From a virus, in IMG/VR virus record IMGVR_UViG_3300035698_009782, positions 1 through 23,648 of that record: DNA of 23,648 bases; one strand, given 5' to 3'. This document shows positions 1-5,065 of this stretch, piece by piece. Below the pieces are notes generated by a model, which was not told the origin of the DNA, ran no database searches, and saw only the letters and a list, made by a program, of their open reading frames with translations. The translations under genes were made by a program, and so were the position numbers. Every line of letters starts with the position of its first letter. The stretch's first letter is position 1.

Positions 1-28
1 AGAAGACAAGGATGCAGACAACATAGTC

Positions 29-241
29 ATGCTAGACGCTGACTTCCATGCGATGTGGCACACTATGTTTTCCAACCTCACGGTTGAGGAAGTACACGAC
101 TTCATCGACCTCATCATGCAACCCGACCAGGTAATCACAAGGAAGACCATGGAACAGTTGCGCAATGCCCTGAAAGGAGGGGAGCTACATGCAAGCCTAT
201 CGCTTCGTCTGTGTCAAATGCCTGAAACCAGAGTGGCATAA
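29..241 (+). CDS. Hypothetical protein, possibly cut by the left edge
   Basis: A 70-residue acidic, mostly helical protein with no motif I recognise. The frame is also open back to base 2, so the real start may lie outside the window and ATG 29 is only the first visible one. Codons end mostly in C or G (GAC, TTC, AAC, CTC, ATC), which supports coding and matches the next four genes but not the AT-rich genes after 960. Its 3' end overlaps the next ORF by about 53 nt, longer than usual for phage genes, so one boundary may be wrong. No function is assigned. Confidence 0.5.
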   Translation: MLDADFHAMWHTMFSNLTVEEVHDFIDLIMQPDQVITRKTMEQLRNALKGGELHASLSLRLCQMPETRVA

Positions 242-368
242 GGCAAACCTCAAGTCCGACGGTCTCGCCCTGTCCCTTCGCTTCAAATGTTACGTCTGCA
301 AGCACGAGATCGCTTTCGCTGTAGGCTACGTACCAGAAGAAGATGAGGAGGAAGATGACGATGACTGA
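189..368 (+). CDS. Small zinc-ribbon (double CxxC) protein
   Basis: A 59-residue protein with cysteine pairs C8/C11 and C34/C37, the spacing of a zinc ribbon, and an acidic tail of Glu and Asp. Zinc binding is inferred from the Cys pairs; partner and role are unknown. An SD-like AAAGGAGGGG lies about 8 nt before the ATG. It is the first of three consecutive small CxxC-pair proteins (189, 456, 729) that share GC-richer codon use. The stop overlaps the start of the next gene (ATG 361). Confidence 0.7.
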   Translation: MQAYRFVCVKCLKPEWHKANLKSDGLALSLRFKCYVCKHEIAFAVGYVPEEDEEEDDDD

Positions 369-459
369 TCTTCAAACTTTTATCATCGGAGGAACGGCTC
401 TGTTGGTGTTCATGCTCATGATCCTTTGGATGCTGGGTAAACCGAAGAGGCGGCTATGA
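361..459 (+). CDS. Very small single-pass membrane protein
   Basis: A 32-residue peptide: a short N-terminus, one hydrophobic stretch of about 20 residues (residues 7-26, rich in Ile, Leu, Met, Val) and a basic end with Lys-Pro-Lys-Arg-Arg. This is a typical small inner-membrane peptide with the positive end probably cytoplasmic. A GAGGAGG sequence lies just upstream. The stop overlaps the ATG of the next gene in an ATGA arrangement (456-459), so translation is probably coupled. Function unknown. Confidence 0.55.
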   Translation: MTDLQTFIIGGTALLVFMLMILWMLGKPKRRL

Positions 460-719
460 AGTGTAAACATTGCGAGGGAGAAGTCACAGTACGGAGAGCA
501 GTGGTGCAAGTAAGCTATCGAATCACTTTCTCAGGAGAGTGTTCTCGGTGTGCTGAATACGTCACGGAAGACCGAAGGGACTTCATGTTCTCACAGATGT
601 GGGACAAGGTAGCTAGAGTAGCCGAAAAGTACGGGTTCGTCATAGAGATCGAACACCGCGCTCAAGGCACACAGCTCAAGTTCCCATTCTACGAAGACCA
701 ACAGGCAGAACAAGACTAG
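456..719 (+). CDS. Zinc-ribbon (double CxxC) protein
   Basis: An 87-residue protein with C3/C6 and C29/C32 forming a likely N-terminal zinc ribbon. A helical, charged remainder (residues 45-87) ends in an acidic tail. ATG 456 overlaps the preceding stop by four bases. The ribbon layout resembles the proteins at 189 and 729, although overall identity looks low. Small zinc-ribbon proteins are common in phage accessory regions and often bind nucleic acid or host proteins; that role is inference only. Confidence 0.7.
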   Translation: MKCKHCEGEVTVRRAVVQVSYRITFSGECSRCAEYVTEDRRDFMFSQMWDKVARVAEKYGFVIEIEHRAQGTQLKFPFYEDQQAEQD

Positions 720-728
720 GAGGCCAGT

Positions 729-905
729 ATGGAACTGCGATGGATAACCTTCACGAGCCGACACTGTCGGCACTGTGGAAAACGTACAAACCACCTGATC
801 GGCTACTTGGTGAGAACTATATTCGTCGGAGGACGAAAGTTTGAACTCAAGATCAAGGTGAGGAAATGCACTAAGTGTCACGGGAGGCACTTGTGGATAT
901 GGTGA
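729..905 (+). CDS. Small basic zinc-ribbon protein
   Basis: A 58-residue, strongly basic protein with C13/C16 and C47/C50. The Cys pairs lie in short CRHC and CTKC knuckles separated by a beta-strand-like stretch, the usual zinc-ribbon plan. A strong SD (AGGAGG) lies about 6 nt before ATG 729, just after the stop of the gene before. It is the last gene of the GC-richer SD-bearing block; a hairpin follows at 921-944 and codon use changes sharply after that. Confidence 0.7.
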   Translation: MELRWITFTSRHCRHCGKRTNHLIGYLVRTIFVGGRKFELKIKVRKCTKCHGRHLWIW

Positions 906-920
906 ACTTCGGAGGGGTCA

Positions 921-944
921 GTGGAGCGCCCGTAATTGCTCCAC
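921..944 (+). terminator. Hairpin, possible terminator of the zinc-ribbon block
   Basis: GTGGAGC (921-927) pairs perfectly with GCTCCAC (938-944) around a 10-nt loop. The downstream tract is only weakly T-rich (ACTTTCCTT), so this may be a weak terminator or a processing stem. It sits exactly where GC-richer SD genes give way to AT-rich SD-less genes. Confidence 0.45.
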
Positions 945-970
945 ACTTTCCTTAAGATAATAAATATAAT

Positions 971-1261
971 ATGACATACAACAACAGAACAGTAATAGCT
1001 TTTGACGTGGACGGTACTCTTATTGATATTCAGGATAATCCTAGAAACGCTGTTATTGAAATGCTTAAAATGCACAAGAGATTCGGGGCTGAAATTATCG
1101 TATGGTCTGGCGGAGGCTTAGTCTATGCTCAGATGTGGGTACGCCGACTCGGGCTGGAAGACCATGTGGACAGAGCTATGGCGAAAGACAATCAGCTAAA
1201 TCCTGATATAGCCGTCGACGACATAGGTTGGAAATACTCTAAAGTGTGCATTTTAGTGTAA
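971..1261 (+). CDS. HAD-superfamily hydrolase (small phosphatase)
   Basis: A 96-residue HAD phosphatase. Motif I is FDVDGTL with D12 as nucleophile and D14 as acid/base; motif II is Ser46 in VWSGGG; motif III is probably K72; motif IV is D83-D84. All four motifs fit in 96 residues, so there is no cap domain. HAD enzymes of this size in phages are often nucleotide or polynucleotide 3'-phosphatases; the substrate here is unknown. It starts at TATG with no SD. TATAAT lies directly before the ATG but is too close to be its -10 box. It is the first gene of the AT-rich block. Confidence 0.85.
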   Translation: MTYNNRTVIAFDVDGTLIDIQDNPRNAVIEMLKMHKRFGAEIIVWSGGGLVYAQMWVRRLGLEDHVDRAMAKDNQLNPDIAVDDIGWKYSKVCILV

Positions 1262-1280
1262 ACGATATATACAACGCTTT

Positions 1281-1310
1281 TTGACCTTTTTGTAGTTTGT
1301 GCGATATAAT
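1281..1310 (+). promoter_or_regulatory. Sigma70-type promoter for the noncoding RNA / tRNA region
   Basis: TTGACC (1281-1286), an 18-nt spacer, then a perfect TATAAT (1305-1310). The expected start site is near 1317. It sits just after the HAD gene and directly before the long stretch without genes, so its first product would be the candidate structured RNA and then the tRNA array. Confidence 0.75.
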
Positions 1311-1316
1311 GTAATT

Positions 1317-1960
1317 GAAGGAGTTTAGACGTGGGCTTTTTCTATGCCGTTAAGGTAAATCAAAACATGTATGGGCGTTAGAAGGTCGCAGGTAGTAGTA
1401 TATTGAGGAGGGGGTCTGGGGGACTTCTGCCTGCCGACAGCTCACATTTGGAATGGATATTTGAGTAGGGGAAACCCTTTGTACGTACCGCCTAGGACGG
1501 AATCGTCAGCTTGAATATCTTTTGGAGATGTGAATTAGCCCCACAAGGCTCTCTCCATATAATTGCGACAGCCTCTATCAGATTAAAATTTTCGTTTTTA
1601 ATAACCTGTTATAGCTGTTTGCGTAGGTTTAGCCACCTACAACCGTGTCGGCGTGATCCGATTAAGACGGCCACCCTCTCTGATAAGCTTACCCAAAGGC
1701 AAAGGGGAGACGAGGGGGTGCGTAAATAAAAGTGCAGAAGCACTGACTGTACCTTCGCTTCTGATCTGGCTAGTGCCTATAATTAAGATATAGGTTTATG
1801 GGCACTAGTTAGAAAAACTGTTCAAAACTATTACTGATGGCTTTCTGTAAGAGCAATGTAGTTAGTCTGATGTCAGTATTAGAAGTCCTATGCACCCTCG
1901 CCAGGTGGTGGGCAGAATGGTGGATAAATATTAAACAAAAAATGGCGTAATTAAGCAGTA
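1317..1960 (+). ncRNA. Candidate large structured noncoding RNA (GOLLD/ROOL-like in size and setting)
   Basis: About 640 nt with no credible ORF, between a strong promoter and a tRNA array. Clear helices: 1385-1392 with 1430-1438 (one bulged C); 1467-1470 with 1475-1478 closing a GAAA tetraloop; 1565-1572 with 1614-1622, enclosing 1582-1588 with 1596-1602; 1623-1628 with 1635-1640; 1672-1676 with 1716-1720; 1735-1741 with 1757-1763; 1770-1777 with 1801-1808 (8 bp); 1828-1837 with 1873-1882 (one mismatch). GOLLD and ROOL are large phage-associated RNAs of roughly 600-800 nt usually encoded beside tRNAs, so size and location fit. I cannot match a conserved sequence of either family. The 3' end is uncertain: no T-tract is seen before the gene at 1973. 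Confidence 0.6.
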
Positions 1961-1972
1961 AGATAACCGCAT

Positions 1973-2263
1973 ATGAATTTCAAACGCGGAAAAAAGAAAC
2001 AAAGAGGCAATCTAGATAGATGGTCTCTGTCAAAACAGGTACAAATACGAGAACTAAAAAAGGACATTCCTGATGAAATGAGGGGGAAGTCTAAGAAGAA
2101 ATCATCAGGAGCGCACAAGTACGATCATAAACACGAGTACGAAACAAAGATAAAAAGTGCTCTAAAACTTTACTATAGTCAACTAGATACTTGTAAAATT
2201 TGTGGAAAAGAAGCTAATTGGAAATTAGTAAGAAAAGACAACAAGAACAAAATAGCGGGGTAG
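1973..2263 (+). CDS. Small, very basic CxxC protein overlapping the first tRNA
   Basis: A 96-residue protein with about the first 50 residues dominated by Lys and Arg, and a single CxxC pair (C74/C77) near the C-terminus. Its stop codon falls inside the tRNA-fMet-like gene, overlapping it by about 10 nt, so the mRNA and tRNA are probably processed from one transcript. It starts at TATG with no SD. The charge suggests RNA or DNA binding; nothing more specific can be said. It resembles the 50-residue protein at 2792 in composition but does not clearly align with it. Confidence 0.6.
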   Translation: MNFKRGKKKQRGNLDRWSLSKQVQIRELKKDIPDEMRGKSKKKSSGAHKYDHKHEYETKIKSALKLYYSQLDTCKICGKEANWKLVRKDNKNKIAG

Positions 2264-2327
2264 AGCAACGGTAGTTCATCGGTCTCATAAGCCGAAGGTC
2301 TGAGTTCGATTCTCAGTCCCGCCACCA
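2254..2327 (+). tRNA. tRNA-Met(CAT), initiator-like (fMet)
   Basis: Complete cloverleaf with encoded CCA. Acceptor 2254-2260 with 2317-2323; anticodon loop CTCATAA (2284-2290) with CAT at 2286-2288; T-arm CTGAG/CTCAG. Initiator hallmarks: no Watson-Crick pair at 1:72 (A·C); A11:U24 in the D stem; anticodon stem pairs 29:41 and 30:40 are G:C, with U31·G39 as the third (most bacterial initiators have three G:C). From base 2 through the D stem and around the anticodon it looks strikingly like Escherichia coli tRNA-fMet, from memory. An elongator Met or Ile2 role is less likely. Confidence 0.8.
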
Positions 2328-2328
2328 A

Positions 2329-2405
2329 GCGCTAGTAACTCAATTGGTTAGAGCACCTGCCTTCCAAGCAGGATGTTATCGGTTCGAGCCCGATCTGGCG
2401 CTCCA
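2329..2405 (+). tRNA. tRNA-Gly(TCC)
   Basis: Acceptor GCGCTAG with CTGGCGC, anticodon stem CCTGC/GCAGG with loop CTTCCAA (anticodon TCC), T-arm ATCGG/CCGAT, discriminator T as expected for bacterial Gly, and CCA encoded. One base separates it from the previous tRNA. Confidence 0.9.
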
Positions 2406-2406
2406 T

Positions 2407-2481
2407 GATTTCGTAGCCAAGTGGTTAAGGCGGACGGTTGCAACCCGTCTATCGGAGGTTCGATTCCTCCCGAGATCTCCA
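2407..2481 (+). tRNA. tRNA-Cys(GCA)
   Basis: Acceptor GATTTCG with CGAGATC, anticodon stem GACGG/CCGTC with loop TTGCAAC (anticodon GCA), T-arm GGAGG/CCTCC, discriminator T typical of Cys, and CCA encoded. Confidence 0.9.
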
Positions 2482-2482
2482 A

Positions 2483-2559
2483 CTAGATGTAGCTCAGTAG
2501 GCTAGAGCGCGCAGTTTGGATCTGCGAGGCCGTAGGTTCAAGTCCTACCATCTAGACCA
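2483..2559 (+). tRNA. tRNA-Pro(TGG)
   Basis: Acceptor CTAGATG with CATCTAG, anticodon stem CGCAG/CTGCG with loop TTTGGAT (anticodon TGG), T-arm GTAGG/CCTAC, discriminator A and CCA encoded. Confidence 0.9.
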
Positions 2560-2634
2560 CGGAATATAGAATAACGGTTAGTTCAGCGGGTTTTCAGCCC
2601 GGAGGTTGGGGTTCGATCCCCCATATTCCGACCA
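2560..2634 (+). tRNA. tRNA-Glu(TTC)
   Basis: Acceptor CGGAATA with TATTCCG, anticodon loop TTTTCAG (anticodon TTC), T-arm TGGGG/CCCCA and CCA encoded. The outermost anticodon-stem pair (27:43) is a G·G mismatch. It directly abuts the preceding tRNA with no spacer. Confidence 0.85.
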
Positions 2635-2635
2635 A

Positions 2636-2709
2636 TTCGGGATAGTATAATGGCAGTACGCAAAGTTTTGGACTTTGCAGTCTAGGTTCGACCCCTAGTC
2701 CCGGAACCA
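2636..2709 (+). tRNA. tRNA-Gln(TTG)
   Basis: Acceptor TTCGGGA with TCCCGGA (one T·G pair at position 2), anticodon stem CAAAG/CTTTG with loop TTTTGGA (anticodon TTG), T-arm CTAGG/CCTAG, CCA encoded. Confidence 0.88.
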
Positions 2710-2710
2710 A

Positions 2711-2781
2711 GCGGGTAGATGCAAGGCGTGTGATGGTCTCCAAAACCATTAGGCTGGGAGCATTACCTAGTACCCGTGCCA
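2711..2781 (+). tRNA. tRNA-Trp(CCA) with reduced D-arm and non-canonical T-loop
   Basis: Acceptor GCGGGTA with TACCCGT (G·T at 1:72), a perfect anticodon stem ATGGT/ACCAT with loop CTCCAAA (anticodon CCA), discriminator G as expected for Trp, CCA encoded. The T-stem CTGGG/CCTAG is intact, but the T-loop is AGCATTA instead of the TTC-type loop of its neighbours. The D region folds at best as ATGC/GCGT around a 3-nt loop, with no GG. Both partners of the elbow contact are thus missing, as in some mitochondrial tRNAs. Confidence 0.75.
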
Positions 2782-2791
2782 AGAAATTTTT

Positions 2792-2944
2792 ATGAGGAAA
2801 CATTACAAAAACAAAAAGCGTTCCTGTGGGTTATGCAAACCACATAAACGAGGACGTACAAAGAGAAGTGAAGGCGATATTTCACGACTGAAAGAAGATC
2901 AACGGCTCAAAGATATTCAGGAGGATATAAAGTTCATTACCTAA
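2792..2944 (+). CDS. Small basic CxxC protein inside the tRNA array
   Basis: A 50-residue protein with a basic N-terminal half containing C12/C15 in an RSCGLCKPHKRG context, and a charged, probably helical C-terminal half. I recall small bacterial and phage proteins with a similar KKRxCxLCKPHKRG core that are conserved but uncharacterised. The charge and position suggest RNA binding; that is inference. It starts at TATG with no SD. It lies between tRNA-Trp and the Leu-like tRNA, and its stop is 3 nt before the latter. Confidence 0.7.
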   Translation: MRKHYKNKKRSCGLCKPHKRGRTKRSEGDISRLKEDQRLKDIQEDIKFIT

Positions 2945-2947
2945 TAA

Positions 2948-3025
2948 GGGCGAGTGGCGGAACTGGTATACGCAATCGCCTCAAAAGTGGTCCAATTATA
3001 GGTTCGAATCCTATCAGGTGTACCA
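2948..3025 (+). tRNA. tRNA-Leu(CAA)-like, acceptor stem does not pair
   Basis: The D-arm is Leu-type (TGGCGGAACTGGTATACGC), the anticodon loop is CTCAAAA (anticodon CAA) on a stem with two wobbles, the T-arm ATAGG/CCTAT is normal and CCA is encoded. However, acceptor GGGCGAG does not pair with CAGGTGT (three of seven positions are outright mismatches). The variable region is only about 6 nt, whereas bacterial Leu tRNAs carry a long variable arm. It may be a fusion of two tRNA halves or a decaying gene. Confidence 0.55.
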
Positions 3026-3026
3026 A

Positions 3027-3065
3027 GCATCCGTAGCCCAATTGGTAGAGGCACTGGTCTTAGGG
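3027..3065 (+). pseudogene. Truncated tRNA-Leu(TAG) 5' half
   Basis: A normal-looking 5' half: acceptor GCATCCG, D-arm GCC/GGC with a GG-containing loop, then CTGGT and a loop CTTAGGG with anticodon TAG at 3061-3063. After the anticodon the sequence runs into G-rich and then C-rich DNA; no complementary anticodon strand, T-arm or CCA follows. The gene appears broken just after its anticodon. Confidence 0.6.
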
Positions 3066-3091
3066 GGTAGCCTAACAGCGCCCCCCCCCTA
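3061..3091. repeat. G/C inverted repeat with a nine-C run
   Basis: TAGGGGG (3061-3067) is complementary to CCCCCTA (3085-3091), and the right arm contains nine consecutive Cs (3081-3089). The break in the truncated tRNA lies at its left arm. It could fold as a hairpin ending the tRNA transcript, but no T-tract follows. The homopolymer is also a likely place for a length error. Confidence 0.5.
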
Positions 3092-3120
3092 CTATAATAT
3101 TATATAAAAACCTAAAAAAC

Positions 3121-3149
3121 TTGACAAAGTACAAAAACTATACTATTCT
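3121..3149 (+). promoter_or_regulatory. Sigma70-type promoter before the structured leader
   Basis: A perfect -35 TTGACA (3121-3126), a 17-nt spacer and TATTCT (3144-3149) as -10. The predicted start is near 3156, giving a leader of about 130 nt before ATG 3288. Confidence 0.7.
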
Positions 3150-3164
3150 CATAGCCGTGAGAGG

Positions 3165-3264
3165 TAGCATTTTCCCGTCCCCTATAGGGAGCGTTCTTTA
3201 TTCCAACTCGCCGTTGATTTCCACTTGATGCGGCCGACTCGCTATGTGGGTCGGGAGGATGCTA
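3165..3264 (+). ncRNA. Structured leader or small RNA
   Basis: The ends pair as a long closing stem: TAGCAT (3165-3170) with ATGCTA (3259-3264), extended by 3171-3176 against 3253-3258 through G·T and G·C pairs. Inside are CCC-TATA-GGG (3180-3189) and a 7-bp hairpin CCGACTC/GGGTCGG (3234-3240 with 3248-3254, loop 3241-3247); the latter competes with the inner part of the closing stem at 3253-3254. A multibranched fold that can switch pairing is typical of cis-regulatory RNAs, but it matches no riboswitch class I recognise. A stand-alone RNA is also possible. Confidence 0.45.
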
Positions 3265-3287
3265 TAAACTAATAAGTAAAACATCAT

Positions 3288-3551
3288 ATGTCAGACAAAG
3301 AAACAAAAGTTATGTCCGAGCCTACATGGAGAAGCATTGCTGGTCTAGTATGTGGTATCTGTGGAATAGCACTTTTTTGGGCCTATGGCCTAGGTCAGAT
3401 ACTAGGTACATTAGGAATAATCTTTTCAGCATTGGGGGTTCAAAAGAATGAACGTCTAGCAAAAGTAGGATTGGTTTGCGGTATTATATCGTGGGCGGTA
3501 ATAATTATACCAGTCGTATTAGTATTCATAATCGTAGCGGCGTCGGCGTAA
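3288..3551 (+). CDS. Small two-pass membrane protein (DUF4190-like)
   Basis: An 87-residue protein with a short charged N-terminus, then two Gly-rich hydrophobic segments (about residues 16-47 and 58-86) separated by the basic turn QKNERLAK. This is the layout of DUF4190-type membrane proteins, whose function is unknown. It starts at TATG with no SD, behind a structured leader, and is closed by a strong terminator at 3559-3587, so it forms a single-gene transcription unit. Cytoplasmic-membrane location is inferred. Confidence 0.65.
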   Translation: MSDKETKVMSEPTWRSIAGLVCGICGIALFWAYGLGQILGTLGIIFSALGVQKNERLAKVGLVCGIISWAVIIIPVVLVFIIVAASA

Positions 3552-3558
3552 AGAAGTT

Positions 3559-3587
3559 GGGATATTTAACAATATCCCGATTTTTTT
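3559..3587 (+). terminator. Rho-independent terminator
   Basis: GGGATATT (3559-3566) pairs perfectly with AATATCCC (3571-3578) around the loop TAAC, followed by GA and seven Ts (3581-3587). It is the clearest intrinsic terminator in the window and ends the 3288 transcript. Confidence 0.9.
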
Positions 3588-3625
3588 ATGGTACTATAGA
3601 GCTATAAAAATAAACTTACTTTTAT

Positions 3626-3958
3626 ATGCAAGTGAAAGAAATGACAACAGCTAATTCACAAGAGCTGTTAAAGGCAACAGAATTATTAGTAGTAGATTTT
3701 TGGGCTTCATGGTGCGGACCGTGCAAAATGATGACACCTATATTCACAGAGATTGCAAAAGAGATAGAAGACGAAGACGATTTGGATATTGATTTCGCCA
3801 CAGTAAACGTAGAGGACGCTCCCGATCTAGCCCAACACTATGAAGTCTTGTCACTACCGACGTTCATAATTTTCAAAGGTGGATCAGTCAAATATGTATG
3901 GGCAGGTAGTTCGTCCCCGTCTATATTCAAGAGAATAATTTTAGATAATATTAAATAG
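3626..3958 (+). CDS. Thioredoxin
   Basis: A 110-residue thioredoxin-fold protein with the canonical active site WCGPC (W29, C30, C33) after the strand VVDFWAS, and the cis-proline segment SLPTF near residue 77. The length matches bacterial thioredoxins and no signal peptide is present, so it is a cytoplasmic disulfide reductase. In phages such proteins can serve ribonucleotide reductase or, as in T7 with the host protein, the DNA polymerase; neither partner is in view. It starts at TATG with no SD. No convincing promoter is seen between the terminator and this gene. A XapX-like gene follows after 1 nt. Confidence 0.93.
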   Translation: MQVKEMTTANSQELLKATELLVVDFWASWCGPCKMMTPIFTEIAKEIEDEDDLDIDFATVNVEDAPDLAQHYEVLSLPTFIIFKGGSVKYVWAGSSSPSIFKRIILDNIK

Positions 3959-3959
3959 T

Positions 3960-4118
3960 ATGAAAGACATTTTATTGGCCCTCTTAACGGGTGGAATAGT
4001 AGGTGTAGTATTTGCCCTAGTAAAATTGCCCATTCCAGCACCACAAGTTCTAGCAGGAATAGTTGGTATATTCGGAATATATTTAGGATTTAAACTAGTT
4101 GGTCTTTTCATTACTTAG
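3960..4118 (+). CDS. XapX-like (DUF1427) small membrane protein
   Basis: A 52-residue, very hydrophobic protein with two membrane segments (about residues 4-22 and 32-51) joined by the turn LVKLPIPAPQVLAG. The Pro-rich PAP turn and Gly-rich helices are characteristic of the XapX/DUF1427 family, of unknown function. The start follows the thioredoxin stop after one base (TAG-T-ATG), and its own stop precedes the ferredoxin start in the same way, so the three genes are probably translationally coupled. Confidence 0.7.
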   Translation: MKDILLALLTGGIVGVVFALVKLPIPAPQVLAGIVGIFGIYLGFKLVGLFIT

Positions 4119-4119
4119 T

Positions 4120-4371
4120 ATGAAGATAACCATCAGAGTAGATCCAGCAATGTGTATAGGCGCTGGTTCATGCGCTGTAATGTCAGACGCCTTCCAGATG
4201 AATGAAGAAAATAAAGCGGATGTAGTTAAAGGCGAGGGACAAAATCGTTACGAAAAAATAGTAGAAGCTAATGAGGAGGAATTAGAAGTATTGATGATGG
4301 CGGCACAGTCGTGCCCGACTCTAGCAGTTTCCCTTATAGACGAAGAGGGACGTCAAATTTACCCTGAATAA
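4120..4371 (+). CDS. Ferredoxin, probably 3Fe-4S type
   Basis: An 83-residue acidic ferredoxin. The cluster motif is C12-IGAGS-C18, with Ala at the position where a 4Fe-4S ferredoxin has its second cysteine, and C65 in SCP near the C-terminus. This three-cysteine pattern is that of single-cluster 3Fe-4S ferredoxins such as those serving actinobacterial P450s. It would carry electrons to an unidentified oxidoreductase; radical-SAM QueE at 8938 is a possible client, as such enzymes need low-potential electrons. ATG 4120 is chosen because it is TATG one base after the preceding stop and the protein then begins at the first beta-strand. Confidence 0.8.
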   Translation: MKITIRVDPAMCIGAGSCAVMSDAFQMNEENKADVVKGEGQNRYEKIVEANEEELEVLMMAAQSCPTLAVSLIDEEGRQIYPE

Positions 4372-4384
4372 CAACTGTTACAGT

Positions 4385-5065
4385 ATGGAGTATACAAGAG
4401 AGGATTATGAAAAGGATTTGGTGGACCCTAAAATGCCACATCTAAAAGACAAAGCTAGATTTTTGGCTTTCTACGAAATGCTGGGTTCAGACGAGCCTGC
4501 ATTAAGCGTACAATATCCGTGTCATAGAATGAACTGGGTAAAACCAAAAAAGGGAGGTTTAATTTTAGTGCTAGGGTGTCACGCTGGATACGACTTAGTA
4601 AAATGGCTTTTAAGCGACAAGAAAGCTTTTGCTATTGGCGTCGATATTTCAAAATCAATATTAGAAGAAGCTCAACGAAGACTAGACAAAGCAGGAGTAA
4701 GCAAAAACGCTTTACTGGTCAAGTCTTTTATAGAAGACCTGCCAAAATATCCGCCAACATTTAAAAGAGAAGACGAAAAAGCGGGGCGTCTAAACATGGA
4801 ACATATTACCGATATTGTTCTAACGGAGACACTGGAGCATGTACAGGAGCCAGTGTCAGTACTTTCAGTAGCTAAATGGTTTATGTCCGAGGGTTCTACT
4901 CTATGGATAAGTGTACCGAATCACCGATGGGGGAACTTCTCTCATGCTCGGGGCATAAACTCGGAAGAGCTTTTAGTCATGCTTTATAAGGTGGGATTCT
5001 CAAAACAGAACGTAAAGTTCGTAAAAGAAAAAGGCAGTATGACCTACGCCAAAATCGTATTATGA
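4385..5065 (+). CDS. Class I SAM-dependent methyltransferase (paralogue of 7143)
   Basis: A 226-residue Rossmann methyltransferase. Motif I is VLGCHAG (residues 62-68), followed by GVDIS (85-89) and a motif IV-like VLTETLEHV (about 145-153). It aligns along its length with the protein at 7143: shared elements include DxxxDL.DP.M.H.KDK at the N-terminus, LGCH.G and VLTETLEHV. The substrate is unknown; the neighbouring glycosyltransferase and dehydrogenase point to a sugar or glycan. Its stop overlaps the next start (ATGA), so it is coupled to the GT2 gene. Confidence 0.85.
   Translation: MEYTREDYEKDLVDPKMPHLKDKARFLAFYEMLGSDEPALSVQYPCHRMNWVKPKKGGLILVLGCHAGYDLVKWLLSDKKAFAIGVDISKSILEEAQRRLDKAGVSKNALLVKSFIEDLPKYPPTFKREDEKAGRLNMEHITDIVLTETLEHVQEPVSVLSVAKWFMSEGSTLWISVPNHRWGNFSHARGINSEELLVMLYKVGFSKQNVKFVKEKGSMTYAKIVL

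Noticed and set aside
965-970. TATAAT just before the HAD start codon
   Set aside because: It abuts the ATG, so a transcript from it would start inside the gene, and there is no -35 at the right distance.
1511-1729. 72-codon + strand ORF inside the noncoding region
   Set aside because: Its start is not TATG, codon use and residue composition are not gene-like, and it crosses several strong RNA helices (1565-1622, 1623-1640, 1672-1720).
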